Below, in pieces: positions 40,375 through 51,313 of a stretch of 64,000 nt of DNA. The notes below the pieces were generated by a model, which was given only the letters and a program-made list of their open reading frames with translations, was not told the DNA's origin and did not search any database. Positions within the stretch are counted from its first letter, which is position 1, and every line of letters begins with the position of its first letter. Source of the DNA: Macrotrachela quadricornifera (lineage: Eukaryota; Rotifera; Eurotatoria; Philodinida; Philodinidae); contig JAJEKB010000412.1 in NCBI GenBank assembly GCA_022393335.1, positions 1 through 64,000 on the forward strand, in the 5' to 3' direction. The position numbers and the translations under genes are program-made.

Positions 40375-41414
40375 TTAATCGAGTTGTGATTTCTATATAG
40401 AAAAATAAAAAATTTCAATAACACAAAAAAAGAATATTTTAAATAAATAATTACATACAAGAATGAGTGCAGTAATTAATAATGTTGCTTTCATTTCAAC
40501 TTTCATATTTTGTGGAACTAAAAAAAATTCAATTAAATAAATATATAAAATAAATAAATATTAATCTACTTTTCATAGCTACAGCACGTCCATATTCTGA
40601 TTTTTCTAAATCAGTTGAATATGGATAAATACCTCCAATATTTGTTATATCATCTTGATCTAATACATTAAATTCAAGTATACGATGTTGAATTTTACTT
40701 CTTAAATGACGTTTACGTAACATTAAACTAACAACATGTTCATGTTTATTATTAAAAATATCATACCATATTTTAATAAAAGCAAATCTAAAAAAAAATA
40801 TATATATAGAATTTCGATAAATTTTAAGGTTAAAAAGAAAATTTAGGTAGATAATATTTAACATACCTTTGTTGAATAGATCCAATTGATTGATAATCAT
40901 TAGATAGTGTTGTCAAACATCGCACACCTTGCTTACATATTCTACCTAAGAAAGGTAGACGATTATGATTGAGTTCGACTATTACCTAAAATAATAAAAA
41001 TTTATTCTTTTTTAAAATAAATTAAGTAATATATATCAACTTCTTTAGTTTCAGGATTAGATAATATAATTTTTTGATAAAATATTGAACCTATTATACA
41101 TGAATTTCCTTGTTCACCTGTGAATATAGATAAATTTTCGATTAAAATTATAATTTATTATTAATTTCATACCGATCTGGTAATCAAACAGAGTTTGATT
41201 TCCTCGTGATACAATTTTTCCACATTCTATAACGCCAATTTCATCTCCAAGGCCTATTAATAAAGCAAAAAAATCAAATATCTTATTAAAGTAATAATTT
41301 AAAAAATTTTAAAATAATCTTACTTGAATGAAAAGGTTTAATAATTAATTCTTCATGATTAGTTAATATAGATAATAATTTTGATACATCAATAATTCTA
41401 TCATTAATTGCCAT
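40375..41414 (-). CDS. Seven-exon protein of 220 residues, family not recognised
   Basis: Exons on the minus strand are 41414-41324, 41253-41173, 41117-41041, 40985-40867, 40787-40570, 40517-40459 and 40392-40375. Every junction is GT-AG and phase-consistent, which argues strongly that it is a real gene. The N-terminal half has beta-strand-like patterns (SLGDEIGVIECGKIVSRGNQ, NSCIIGSIFYQKIIL), which could fit a small beta-rich or hotdog-like fold, but I do not rely on that. The middle contains LNHNRLPFLGRICKQGVRCL, the C-terminal half LMLRKRHLRSKIQHRILEFN and IYPYSTDLEKSEYGRAVAMK, and near the end a short hydrophobic run (ATLLITALIL). No signal peptide is seen. The last exon codes only five residues and could be mis-modelled. 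Confidence 0.72.
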
Positions 41415-44400
41415 TGAATAACGTAATTAGGATATGTGACAATAATATTTTTTTATTTTCACTCTGATCTATACCTAAACTAGTCAATAAACAAGATAAG
41501 AACAGTGATTTTTTATTTCATAAGAAAAGAAAAGGGAGAAAGAAAAAAAAAATGAAACACTCATGCATGACTTTACATTATAGTAGGTATATCAGTCATT
41601 ATTTAGAGAATGTATTTTTCCTTATAGAAAATAGCATTATTCAAATCAATTCTACTGATTTTAATAGTGAATAAATATTTAATAAAGTCATACTTATATA
41701 ATATGTCTAAATAAAGAAAATTAAATAGGATTATTATTATCATCATACTTGATAGAAGAATTTTTTTATACAAATAGATTAGTATATAAGTATGTCTATG
41801 AAAACAAAATTGCTTTTTAATATATAATCAGTGAATATGAATAATCTTTTATAAAAAAAAAATAAAAATAAAACTGCATCATACACTTAATTTTCTAAAA
41901 GCTCTTTTCTTACTTAAAAAAAAAGTTAATTTTATCAGATTTATCGATAGCTTGCTAAATAGAGTAAAATGTTTCTGCTTCAATATATTAAATTTATTGG
42001 TCTTATAATGTGCTTTAAGAACAAAAGTCAGAAAAAAAGATTTACAATAAAATAAAGTAGCTATATTTGATAGATATAGGTTTTTGTTTATGCTATGTCT
42101 GTATAGATTAACTGACCTCTTAATTATCAGTAAATGCAATTTATATTGGTTTCTGATTTCATACGTGATAAATATGTGGAACATGTGTTCGAATAGCAAT
42201 AAAGTATGACTAAAGGTATGATGTCGTCGAGTGTACATATTGTGAACATAGGAAGATTGGTATTCACCTCACCTTGCTATAAAATATATAGTTTATTCAA
42301 AAATTTTTTTGCTTCTCAATCATGTGATAATACATACAGCTAAGTGCAATTGCTAATAATATTATACGAACATTTGTTCGGTCTCTTCGTTCTATATGGG
42401 AGACAAAAGAGAGAGAACGTAACAGATAAATAGAAAATGAATCATTTTAAAAAATTTATTACTACTTGTAAAGCATTAAATCTAGCATTACTCATATCGA
42501 CAAGTATCAATTTTTTCAAATACCTATTAACCGTTGATTCATTCAAAAATATGAACACAAGAATTCCTCATTATTAAAATAATAAATATGACTCGAAATA
42601 AATGACATTCAATAAAATATTTCCTTTCATCAAAATAAATTCAATTTGATCGTAATCCATCATCTATTGCTCTTCAATTACACACATTTTTTTCATATAA
42701 TACATATTATGAACCATTTTAAAATCCTTATATATCTATGACAATAGTACGGAATATATGACGAAAGTTTTAATTGCACCATCTTTTCTGAAATAATGAA
42801 TATCAATTACATCATCATGTTAATTTAATTGTTCCTTATCTTACGACATAATTATCACTTGAATAGAAAGAAATATAGTTCGTACTGGATTTTAATAATT
42901 TGAATGAAGGTGATGTAATGAATACATTGCTTGTAGATCTTTATTCAGTTGATCATATCATCTTCGTTTCCATCTTTTATAAGTTGAAAATGAGCAGCTA
43001 TATATGTAACTAGTCTTGCTGTAAATGTTCAAAAAGCTTTGACTTCAATGTAACTTAACCACAATGATCCTAGATAGAAATCATTTTAGTAGTTATATTG
43101 ATCAATTTGTTTATGATTTCGTGTTCATATTGAACAAGGATATGGAACGATAGGATGATTCTAATACTTATCATATACAAAATTTACATGCTGAAACATT
43201 TTTAAAATTATTTCTTTATCAACTGTGTATCAACATCACTAATCAAATATTCACTTATATATTTTTTTGTCATTGAAAGATCTTAAAAACTGTCAATGTT
43301 TTATGTCATATCATTGAATAAAATGTTCTAAACAATAAATCATTCTTTTTTTTATTGTTCGCTTTATCAAGAATGAAGTCATTAATCCATCACATCTTTT
43401 GTGCAAATTTTCACATGCAAGATCGAATATAAAACTATATTTCTTACGGTAAAAATGTGTCCAATTTATTAAATCACAATTTCCAAAATAACTGTTATAC
43501 GGAGTCACCTGAAGATGTTATTTTTAATTAATGTTTCGAAAAACACATTGTTCTAAATTTTTATCATTAAAAAATATTCATTTTGTCGTTGGATCTGACT
43601 TCTTTGAATTATAGAGCTTATTTTAAAACCTGTTTCATTTTGTATTACCGAACATGATTCAGATTGAGCAATGTAGCACATGAATAGTTGTATTAAGGTA
43701 ATTTTCAATCTACAAATACTGTTGGTATTCGATGTCATGTAAATGTGCCATGAAAATACCGTTTATTTGTTGCAATTACGACATATTAATGTTATATTAT
43801 TGAAGTGCCTAAAATTTATAATTAGCTGTCATATAATTATGTATGGTAAGTATTATTTTCACAAATAGAAATTACTCATCTTCTTATTATGAGAGAGAAA
43901 AAAATAACCTTTCCTCTTATTGACGAGATACGCATATGAATACGATGATACAAGACTTCGTATTCGATAGCAAAACGACTATATAAAACAAAAAATATGG
44001 TCATTATATTTTTACTGTTTATATGCTGCATATGATAATTGTGGCCAACCATTTGGGTAATGAAATATTTTCAATTACTGTTTAACATGAAGATATTATC
44101 GATCGATAGATCTTCAAATTTTTTATTTCTATTTTTTCATATCAAACAATTTTCTATAAAAATTCTTTAATAAAAAAAATCAAATATCATGTTGGTACAT
44201 CCATTACAAACTAATTTAATTTCAACCTTGAAATAAGTTCCAATAACCTTTACAAACAAACATAAGATATTACAACTATTAATTACACAGTTCATTTCGT
44301 TTATAATATATGTTTTAATTATGCATACAAAAATTTACTATATATAGAGCAAATCATATTTTTTACCTTGAACAAAATTAGTTTCATATATATGTATATA

Positions 44401-44605
44401 TATTCCATTAATTCAAGGATGAATACAAGCCATCTCAATATTTTCAGCAAAGAAATATAAAACAAAATATTTTTTTAATCTTTCACGGTTGTTTTTATTT
44501 TATCGTTTTGTATTCTCTATCTCATCATATGATGTTAAGCACTCAAACATAACCAAATACAATATATATTAACAAAAAAAGCAAAAAAAAATTATTTTAT
44601 ATCTT
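41415..44605. other. AT-rich intergenic region
   Basis: About 3.2 kb upstream of the unrecognised gene and downstream of HSP90. I see A/T-rich DNA, a few GA-rich runs (42403-42420) and no supportable gene. Confidence 0.6.
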
Positions 44606-47119
44606 TTAATCAACTTCTTCCATTCGTGAAGCTTCAGCTGAAACAGCAGCAGATTGTTCTCCACCAGTTTCAAGTGGTGGCATATCTGAAGTTGAATCAC
44701 CTGCAGCTGCTTGACTATCTTCTTCAGCATCTTCTTCATCAATACCTAAACCAAGTTTAATCATACGGAATATACGATCAGCATGTTGTTGTGGTAATTC
44801 AAGTGCAAAACCACTAGCTAAAAGTGATGTTTCATATAATAATGTAACTAAATCTTTAACGGATTTATCATTTTTATCTTGATCAACTTTAGTTTTAAGT
44901 GTTTTTACAATTGAATGATCAGGATTGATTTCAAGATGTTTTTTAGCAGCCATATAACCCATTGTTGATGTATCACGTAATGCTTGAGCTTTCATAATAC
45001 GTTCCATAGTTGCTGACCAACCATATTGTGATGTAACTAGAAATTTAAAAAGAATAAGAATTATAAAAGAAAAGAATATTTTATAAACATACCGATACAA
45101 CATGGTGATGAAACCAATCGATTACTAATAAGAACTTTTTCGACTTTTTTATCCAAAATATCTTTCATTACTTTACATAATGATTCATATTTTTCTTTAT
45201 CTTGTTCTTGTCTAAATGAAAAAAAAAAAAATTTTATCAAGATAAATAATCTTTATAATTTTCATACTTTTTCTTTTCTTCTTCATCTTCAGGTAATTCT
45301 AAACCTTCTTTTGTAACTGAAACAAGTTTTTTACCGTCAAATTCTTTTAATTGTTGTACACAATATTCATCAATTGGTTCAGTCATATAAATAATTTCAA
45401 AACCACGTTTACGTACACGTTCAACAAATGCTGATTGATCAACAATTTGTCGGGATTCACCAGTTATATAATAAATATCTTTTTGATTTTCTTTCATACG
45501 TGATATATAATCTTTGAATGATGTTGCTTCATCACCTGATGTTGATGAATGATAACGTAAATATGATGCAAGTTTAGCACGATTTGTTGAATCTTCATGT
45601 ATACCAAGTTTTAAATTACGTGAAAATTGTTCATAAAATTTTTTAAATGATTCTTTATCCTCAGCTATTTCTTCAAGTAATTCTATACATTTTTTAACTA
45701 AATTTTTTCGTATAACTTTAAGAATTTTATTTTGTTGTAACATTTCCCGTGAAATATTTAATGGTAAATCTTCTGAATCAACAACACCTTTAATAAAATT
45801 TAAATATTCAGGCATTAATTCTTCACAATTTTCCATAATAAATACACGACGTACATATAATTTAATTGAATTTTTTGTTTTACGATTTTCAAATAAATCA
45901 AATGGTGCACGTTTTGGTATGAATAATAAAGCACGAAATTCAAGTTGACCTTCAACACTAAAATGTTTAACAGCTAAATGATCTTCCCAATCATTTGTTA
46001 ATTGTTTATAAAATTCAGCATATTCTTCAGTTGATATATCTTCAGGATTTCGTGTCCATATTGGTTTTTGTTTATTAAGTTCTTCTTCATCAGTATATTT
46101 TTCTTTGATTTTCTTCTTTCTAAAAAATAAATTTTTTATTATATTCTTTGTTTTATTTTTTGTAATAAAAATAAAAATTACTTCTTTTTGTCAACATCCT
46201 TTTTCTTGTCATCATCGTCATCGTCTTCAACTTCTTCAACTTTCTAAAACAAAAAAAATTTTAATAAAATAAATAAATTTTAATTCTATTAAATAATACA
46301 TACAGCTTTTTCATCATCTTTTTCTTTTTCTTTTTCTTTGTCTTTTTGATCATCTTCAGCTTCATCATCAGATATTTCTTTATCACGTTCTTTTTCAACA
46401 AGTAATTTTATTGGATAACCAATAAATTGTGAATGTTTTTTAATAACTTCTTTAATACGTTTTTCTTCAAGATATTCTGTTTGATCTTCTTTAAGATACA
46501 TAACTATTTTTGTACCACGATTAAGTGGTTCACCAGTTGTATCACGTTTAATTATAAATGAACCACCAGCACTTGATTCCCATACATATTGTTCATCATC
46601 ATTATGTTTTGATGTTACTGTTACTTTATCAGCAACTAAATAACAAGAATAAAAACCAACACCAAATTGGCCAATCATGGAAATATCAGCACCAGCTTGA
46701 AGTGCTTCCATAAATGCACGAGTACCTGATCGAGCAATTGTACCCAAATTATTAACAAGATCAGCCTAGATAAAATTGTTAAAGAGAAAATTATTATTTT
46801 TTTTTGTTAATTTATTATTAAATTTTGAACTTACTTTTGTCATGCCAATACCAGTATCCATGATAGTTAATGTATTACTGGCTTTATCTGGTACAATTTT
46901 AATAAATAATTCTTTGCCAGTATCAAGTTTTGTTGAATCAGTAAGTGATTCATAACGAATTTTATCCAAAGCATCTGATGAATTTGAAATAAGTTCACGT
47001 AAAAAAATTTCTTTATTTGAATAAAATGTATTAATAATTAATGACATTAATTGTGCTATTTCAGCTTGAAAAGCAAAGGTTTCAACATCACCACTTTCTT
47101 GTTCCATTCTATCCGACAT
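44606..47119 (-). CDS. HSP90: Cytosolic heat-shock protein 90
   Basis: ATP-dependent dimeric chaperone for kinases, receptors and other clients. Exons 47119-46835, 46765-46304, 46243-46182, 46119-45268, 45211-45093 and 45036-44606 give 736 residues. The GHKL ATPase domain shows [15 protein letters not shown] sequence ([20 protein letters not shown]), [10 protein letters not shown] and [17 protein letters not shown]. The charged linker follows ([27 protein letters not shown]). The middle domain has [20 protein letters not shown] and [20 protein letters not shown]. The C-terminal domain has [20 protein letters not shown]. It ends MEEVD, the TPR co-chaperone docking signal, which fixes it as the cytosolic form. 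The exon ending at 45268 uses a GTATGA donor; without it the frame runs into a stop a few codons on. Two heat-shock-element-like words lie upstream. Confidence 0.97.
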
Positions 47120-47765
47120 ATTTATTTATAAAGGTTTTTTTGTTCAAGAATATAGACGAGTGAAAAGATTAACGCGCGTAGAAGTAATTTCGAGCGTGAC
47201 GAGAGAGAAATGCAAGTTATGTACGTAAATGAGCTACGATTTATATATGCATGCTAGACGAAATATGTAGAATAATCTAGAAGAAATGAGAAGCAAAGGA
47301 AAGAAAAAAAAAGAAAAAGACCAGATTCTTTTTTTCTCTTTTCTTTCTTCTATAACGACCATGCTTATTCTCGAATCTGGTTATTATACAGTCATAAAGA
47401 AAATACAATACGTACTACAATAGAAAAAATTAAATGAACTTTTAACTAAAATTCCCTGGATGCAAAAGTTAAAATTACGCATTTAAATTTCCGTAAAACA
47501 TATATTTTTTTTATTTGTAAAAAATTACTAATTTTCATGATGACACATTTTCTACTTGTTAGTAGGAAGAAGAGGAATATTTTTTATGACACATAATAAA
47601 ACAAGGTTTTTTCCTTCATAATAAAGAAAAAAAAATGTACCTTGTATTCGAAATTATTTTCTAAATAAAATTAGAAAACATTTAATTAAGAATCAATTGA
47701 ATCTCGATCTAATTATTATGCGCCAATTATCGTAGGATTAATCTCTCTCTCAGATTTTATCTATC
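47120..47765. promoter_or_regulatory. Divergent promoter region of HSP90 (-) and Ly6-like gene (+), with heat-shock-element-like cores
   Basis: 646 bp separate the two divergent start codons. TTCaaGAA at 47143-47150 and TTCtcGAA at 47368-47375 both match the TTCnnGAA core of heat-shock elements. A full element needs at least three alternating units, which I do not see. Composition is GA/CT-rich at 47280-47350. The assignment rests on motif plus neighbouring HSP90. Confidence 0.35.
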
Positions 47766-48825
47766 ATGTTGTTATTGTTATTTCTAAAGTTTTTATTTAA
47801 TTTGAAATATATTCAATCATATGAAATCTTACCTGATTCATTATTAAATCGAACACAAATATGTCAAATAAATTGTACACAAAATCAAACTATATTAGAT
47901 AATTTTAAGAAAATTTCTAATTGTATAAAAGGAGAATTTAGAATATGTCAAGCTTATTTAACTATTGATTTTAATACAAAATTTGTATCATATAGTTTTC
48001 GAGCATTTGATATTAGTGATATTGATAATGAAAATTCATCATTAATACATTATTTATCTTATATTAAAACAAATATAACAGCAATAAGATTTCGACAATT
48101 AAAAATGAAATTTTCAAAAATAAATCCTCATCAACTTAATATTAATTATTGTAAGTTTAGAAATTTTTATTTATAATAAATTATTAATTTATTATAAATA
48201 GATTGTCGAACACAAATTGATGATGTAAGGCTTTTCTTCTTGTTTTATTTTAACAACATATTATATTTGAATTATTTTTCTTTTTAGTGTGCTTATCAAG
48301 GTAAACATTTTAATAAATGAAAATTAAAAATACATAATCTATGTATTTTATTATTTAGAAATAGAAACAATCTATCCAGTATATAGAACTAATCAGCATA
48401 TATTAAAACGTATTCAACCAATATTCTATGATGAATCAATATCTTTTGGTACTAAAATTCAATGTATAAATGATACATCGAATGAAAAGACAAGTTTATG
48501 TTCTGGTTATTGTACATTAAGTTTTGATTTACATACAATGATAAAAGGTTGTAATGAAACATTATCATCAGATGAATTAGGTATTAATATGTCATTAGGA
48601 TTAACTTATCCTAATAATCCAAGATTTACGGCTCAAGTATCTAGTCTTGTACTTGTATGTAATAAACCAAATTGTAATAGTAATGCATCAATAGTAAAGG
48701 CTATAGCTATTGCTAATGCTTTTCTTATGACTTCATCAATGGGAGTACAGATAATTATTATTCATCAAACTTTATTATTATTCTATGGAATAAGTTTTTT
48801 TGTTTTTGTATTATTAAACTTATAA
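47766..48825 (+). CDS. Secreted or GPI-anchored cysteine-rich protein, Ly6/three-finger-like C-terminal half
   Basis: Exons 47766-48150, 48202-48224, 48288-48300 and 48359-48825 join in phase to 295 residues. The two middle exons are 23 and 13 nt. The N-terminus is a hydrophobic signal (MLLLLFLKFLFNLKYIQS). The first half has Cys in CQINC, NCIKGEFRICQ and several N-glycosylation sequons. The second half has CINDTSNEKTSLCSGYC, KGCNETL and VLVCNKPNCNS; the closing CN-x-x-NCN-type pattern resembles Ly6/uPAR folds. The C-terminus is strongly hydrophobic (IIIIHQTLLLFYGISFFVFV) with no basic tail, as in GPI-anchored proteins. Ligand and role unknown. The assignment to Ly6 is by cysteine pattern only. 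Confidence 0.72.
48202..48224 (+). other. 23-nt microexon
   Basis: It codes (Y)CRTQIDD between acceptor TATAAATAG and donor GTAAGG. Incoming phase 1 and outgoing phase 0 fit the neighbours. Confidence 0.75.
48288..48300 (+). other. 13-nt microexon
   Basis: It codes C-A-Y-Q plus one base between acceptor TTTTTAG and donor GTAAAC. It joins the 23-nt exon to the last exon in frame. Confidence 0.7.
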
Positions 48826-49369
48826 TAATAAAATTGAATTAAGATTTTTTCTTTTAATGAAGAAATATATCAAAATTCCTTTTATCATTTTAAATATGAA
48901 TAAATTTAGATATTAATAAAATGAAGATATTTTCTCAAGTTTTTAAAATCTTATTTTAATATATTTAAGATTCTATCTCGAATAAATATCAATTTTTTGA
49001 AATATTTTCTTTAGAATTTTAAGCTTTGTAAGATTATTACTTGATTGATCATATAAAGGTATTTTATTTCAACATGACTAACAGAAGTGTATATATTTTT
49101 AGCTTTGCGTATGTGTCAAATATTGTCATCTTCCTCATCATCGTTATTAAATGAGTGCAAAATAAGTCAGGTTCTTTCATCATATTCTATTTTTTCCAAT
49201 ATACTATGATATTTTACCTTGTATTAATCATTGTGTGCGTCAATAAAATCCCGTTTCTTTCTTTCTGAATCATAAATAATTGTGCTTTTTCTTTTTTTGT
49301 AAAAATTTGTTCTAATCTTGATAGTTTTTTTTTCTTATCTGGTTTTATATAAAAAGAAAATTTAATAAA
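48826..49369. other. Intergenic region
   Basis: About 540 bp of AT-rich sequence with T-runs between the Ly6-like gene and the small minus-strand ORF. No further feature seen. Confidence 0.6.
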
Positions 49370-49795
49370 CTAAAAATGAGTTCGTTCATGATCAGTATTT
49401 GTATTAATAGTTGAAACATTTTGTTCAGAATAATTTGGTGTTATAACTTTTGATTTAAATTCTTTAACTAATGCTAAACCAACTTTATGTATACGCATAA
49501 TTTTTTTTGATGATGATGATGATGTTGTTTTTATTTGCTCATGTGTAATTTTAATAGATGAAGTATTTTTTAAATCACATGGTAGTACTGTTTTTGAACC
49601 AGTTGTTCCAGAAGAATTTGGTGATAATCGATGAATAATTGGTTTATCAGGTGTTAACGAAGATGTTGTTGATAATGAAGGAATAACTACTGGAATGACT
49701 GTTATTTTTGACTCAGAATGAAGAAGTATATCACCTATGATAATATGATGTTGATGATAATCACCTACATCATTTGTTTCACTTTTATTTAACAT
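49370..49795 (-). CDS. Small Ser/Thr-rich hypothetical protein
   Basis: Open frame of 141 residues from ATG 49795; the frame continues upstream without an ATG to about 49834, so a 5' exon is possible. The peptide is hydrophilic and Ser/Thr/Lys-rich (KNTSSIKITHEQIKTTSSSS) with a short, more ordered-looking stretch, MRIHKVGLALVKEFKSKVIT. No signal peptide, membrane helix or known domain is visible. Codon use (A/T third positions, coherent charged blocks) looks like neighbouring exons rather than random AT-rich DNA. It may be a whole single-exon gene or the last exon of one. Confidence 0.42.
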   Translation of the reverse strand: MLNKSETNDVGDYHQHHIIIGDILLHSESKITVIPVVIPSLSTTSSLTPDKPIIHRLSPNSSGTTGSKTVLPCDLKNTSSIKITHEQIKTTSSSSSKKIMRIHKVGLALVKEFKSKVITPNYSEQNVSTINTNTDHERTHF

Positions 49796-50780
49796 TTGTC
49801 TCTTACTGTTTTGCTTCTTTTTAGTAAAGAACACACCTTTAATGTGTATGGTGCGCTTTTTCTTTTACATTACTATCGTACATTTCACCTTTGAAACCTT
49901 GCATACGTTTGCATTGTTGGTTTTTTTCTTTCGATCCTTATGCATCTGAATCATTCAGTTACTGCTTACATACATATACTTTTCACATAGTATAATTTAT
50001 AAAAACCTTGATAATCTTTAAATCATATTTTCTTTCTTTACTATTTGATTTTTATAAAAAGCAAAGAAAAAATATTAATTAAATTTAATAATTTTTATTT
50101 ATTAGATATTATTTTTTTCTAAAGAAGTAAAAAATAAGAATATGTTATTTTCGTTGAAGATAATTCATAAACAATCGATATGGATATATAAGACAAATAG
50201 CAATAGTTGACTTTTAGAGTAAAAAAAATCTATGAAAATCTTTTGAAAGATTAAATTATTGTTAGAATTTAATTTTTTCTTTTGATTAAATTTGGTGAAA
50301 AAAAAAGATGAAAATTTATATTTAAATAAAACAAAAATTTTTTTTTTAGAAGAAAGGATTAATTCTTTTTGGAATAATACTAATAATTATTTTAACCTTA
50401 TTCTAATATATTCTCAAGAAGCAGTAGCCACAAAGAAATTGCTTCAACATAAAAATATAACGGTATAAAATACATGCACAGAATTAAATATAATAATAAG
50501 AAGAAGATTTAAACAATAAAGGAAATGATAGTAATAATCGTTCCATAATCTTTTGTTTTTTTTCTTACTGTGCATTGTAATGAAGAGAACATGTGTTGTG
50601 TGCATGTATGTTGTATAGCAAAAGAAAAGAAGAAGAAGAAGAAGAAAGGGAAATAGTGATAAAGAGGTATAAACATGTATAAAAAGAAAAAAAAGAAGAG
50701 AAGGTAGGTTAAACAAGAAAAATGACAAAATTGAATTTTTTCTATTATTAATGTCTTTGAAATGTTGATCTTCTATGTTA
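49796..50780. other. Intergenic region
   Basis: About 1 kb with A/T runs and a GAA-rich tract at about 50625-50650. The minus-strand open frame here only overlaps the end of the light-chain gene and is T-rich noise. Confidence 0.55.
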
Positions 50781-51313
50781 TCAAGTCGATTCATTTGGAA
50801 ACGGACCTTGAAGAAGAGCACGAACAAATACTTCATAATTAAACATGCCTTCGGCATCATCTTTTGTATTTGTTGAACGAAGAATTTCTTCAACAACACG
50901 TGGTTCAAGTTTTTCAGCCATAGCAACAAGTACTTGTGTAAGTTCAGCTAATGACATTAAACCATTACTTTCTTTATCAAATAATTTTAAACCTTCCATA
51001 AAATCTTCATATGTACCAAAATTTTTTGCTGGCATTTTATAAAATTCTGAATAAATAGGTAAAAATTCTTCAACTTTTATTGATTTTTCTCCTGTTTTTT
51101 TTGTTTGACCACGTTTTTCACATTCAGCTTGTGTAGGATAAAGTCCAAGCGAACGAAGCATATCTCCGATATAATATGCATCAACTTTACCCTAAATATT
51201 TTTTTTTTCAAATATTATTCAAAATAAAAACTAAATTTTACCTCATATTTTTTATCAAATACTTCAAAGACTTGTTTAGCTTCGTCAACTTTGTCACTGG
51301 GTAAATCGGCCAT
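50781..51313 (-). CDS. MYL: Myosin essential light chain (EF-hand family)
   Basis: Binds the first IQ motif of myosin heavy chains and stiffens the lever arm. Two exons, 51313-51242 and 51191-50781, give 160 residues, a normal size for the family. It starts with a helix, DEAKQVFEVFDKKYEGKVDA, a degenerate first EF-hand. MLRSLGLYPTQAECEK, VEEFLPIYSEFYKM, GTYEDFMEGLKLFDKESNGL and LTQVLVAMAEKLEPRVVEEI follow, which is the essential light-chain pattern rather than calmodulin or troponin C. EF loops mostly lack full calcium ligands, as usual for these chains. It ends PFPNEST. The single intron sits within the first EF-hand loop. Confidence 0.93.

Noticed and set aside
45237..45265. Continuation of the HSP90 exon to a stop (YENYKDYLS)
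   Set aside because: The family sequence resumes only if the exon ends at the GTATGA donor (45267) and joins the next exon, restoring [20 protein letters not shown].
49796..49834. Upstream extension of the Ser/Thr-rich frame to a GTG
   Set aside because: GTG is not a plausible nuclear start here; the first ATG is at 49795, and a spliced 5' exon remains possible.
50444..50929. 161-codon minus-strand frame
   Set aside because: It overlaps the light-chain exon in the wrong frame and is otherwise Phe/Leu-rich AT noise.
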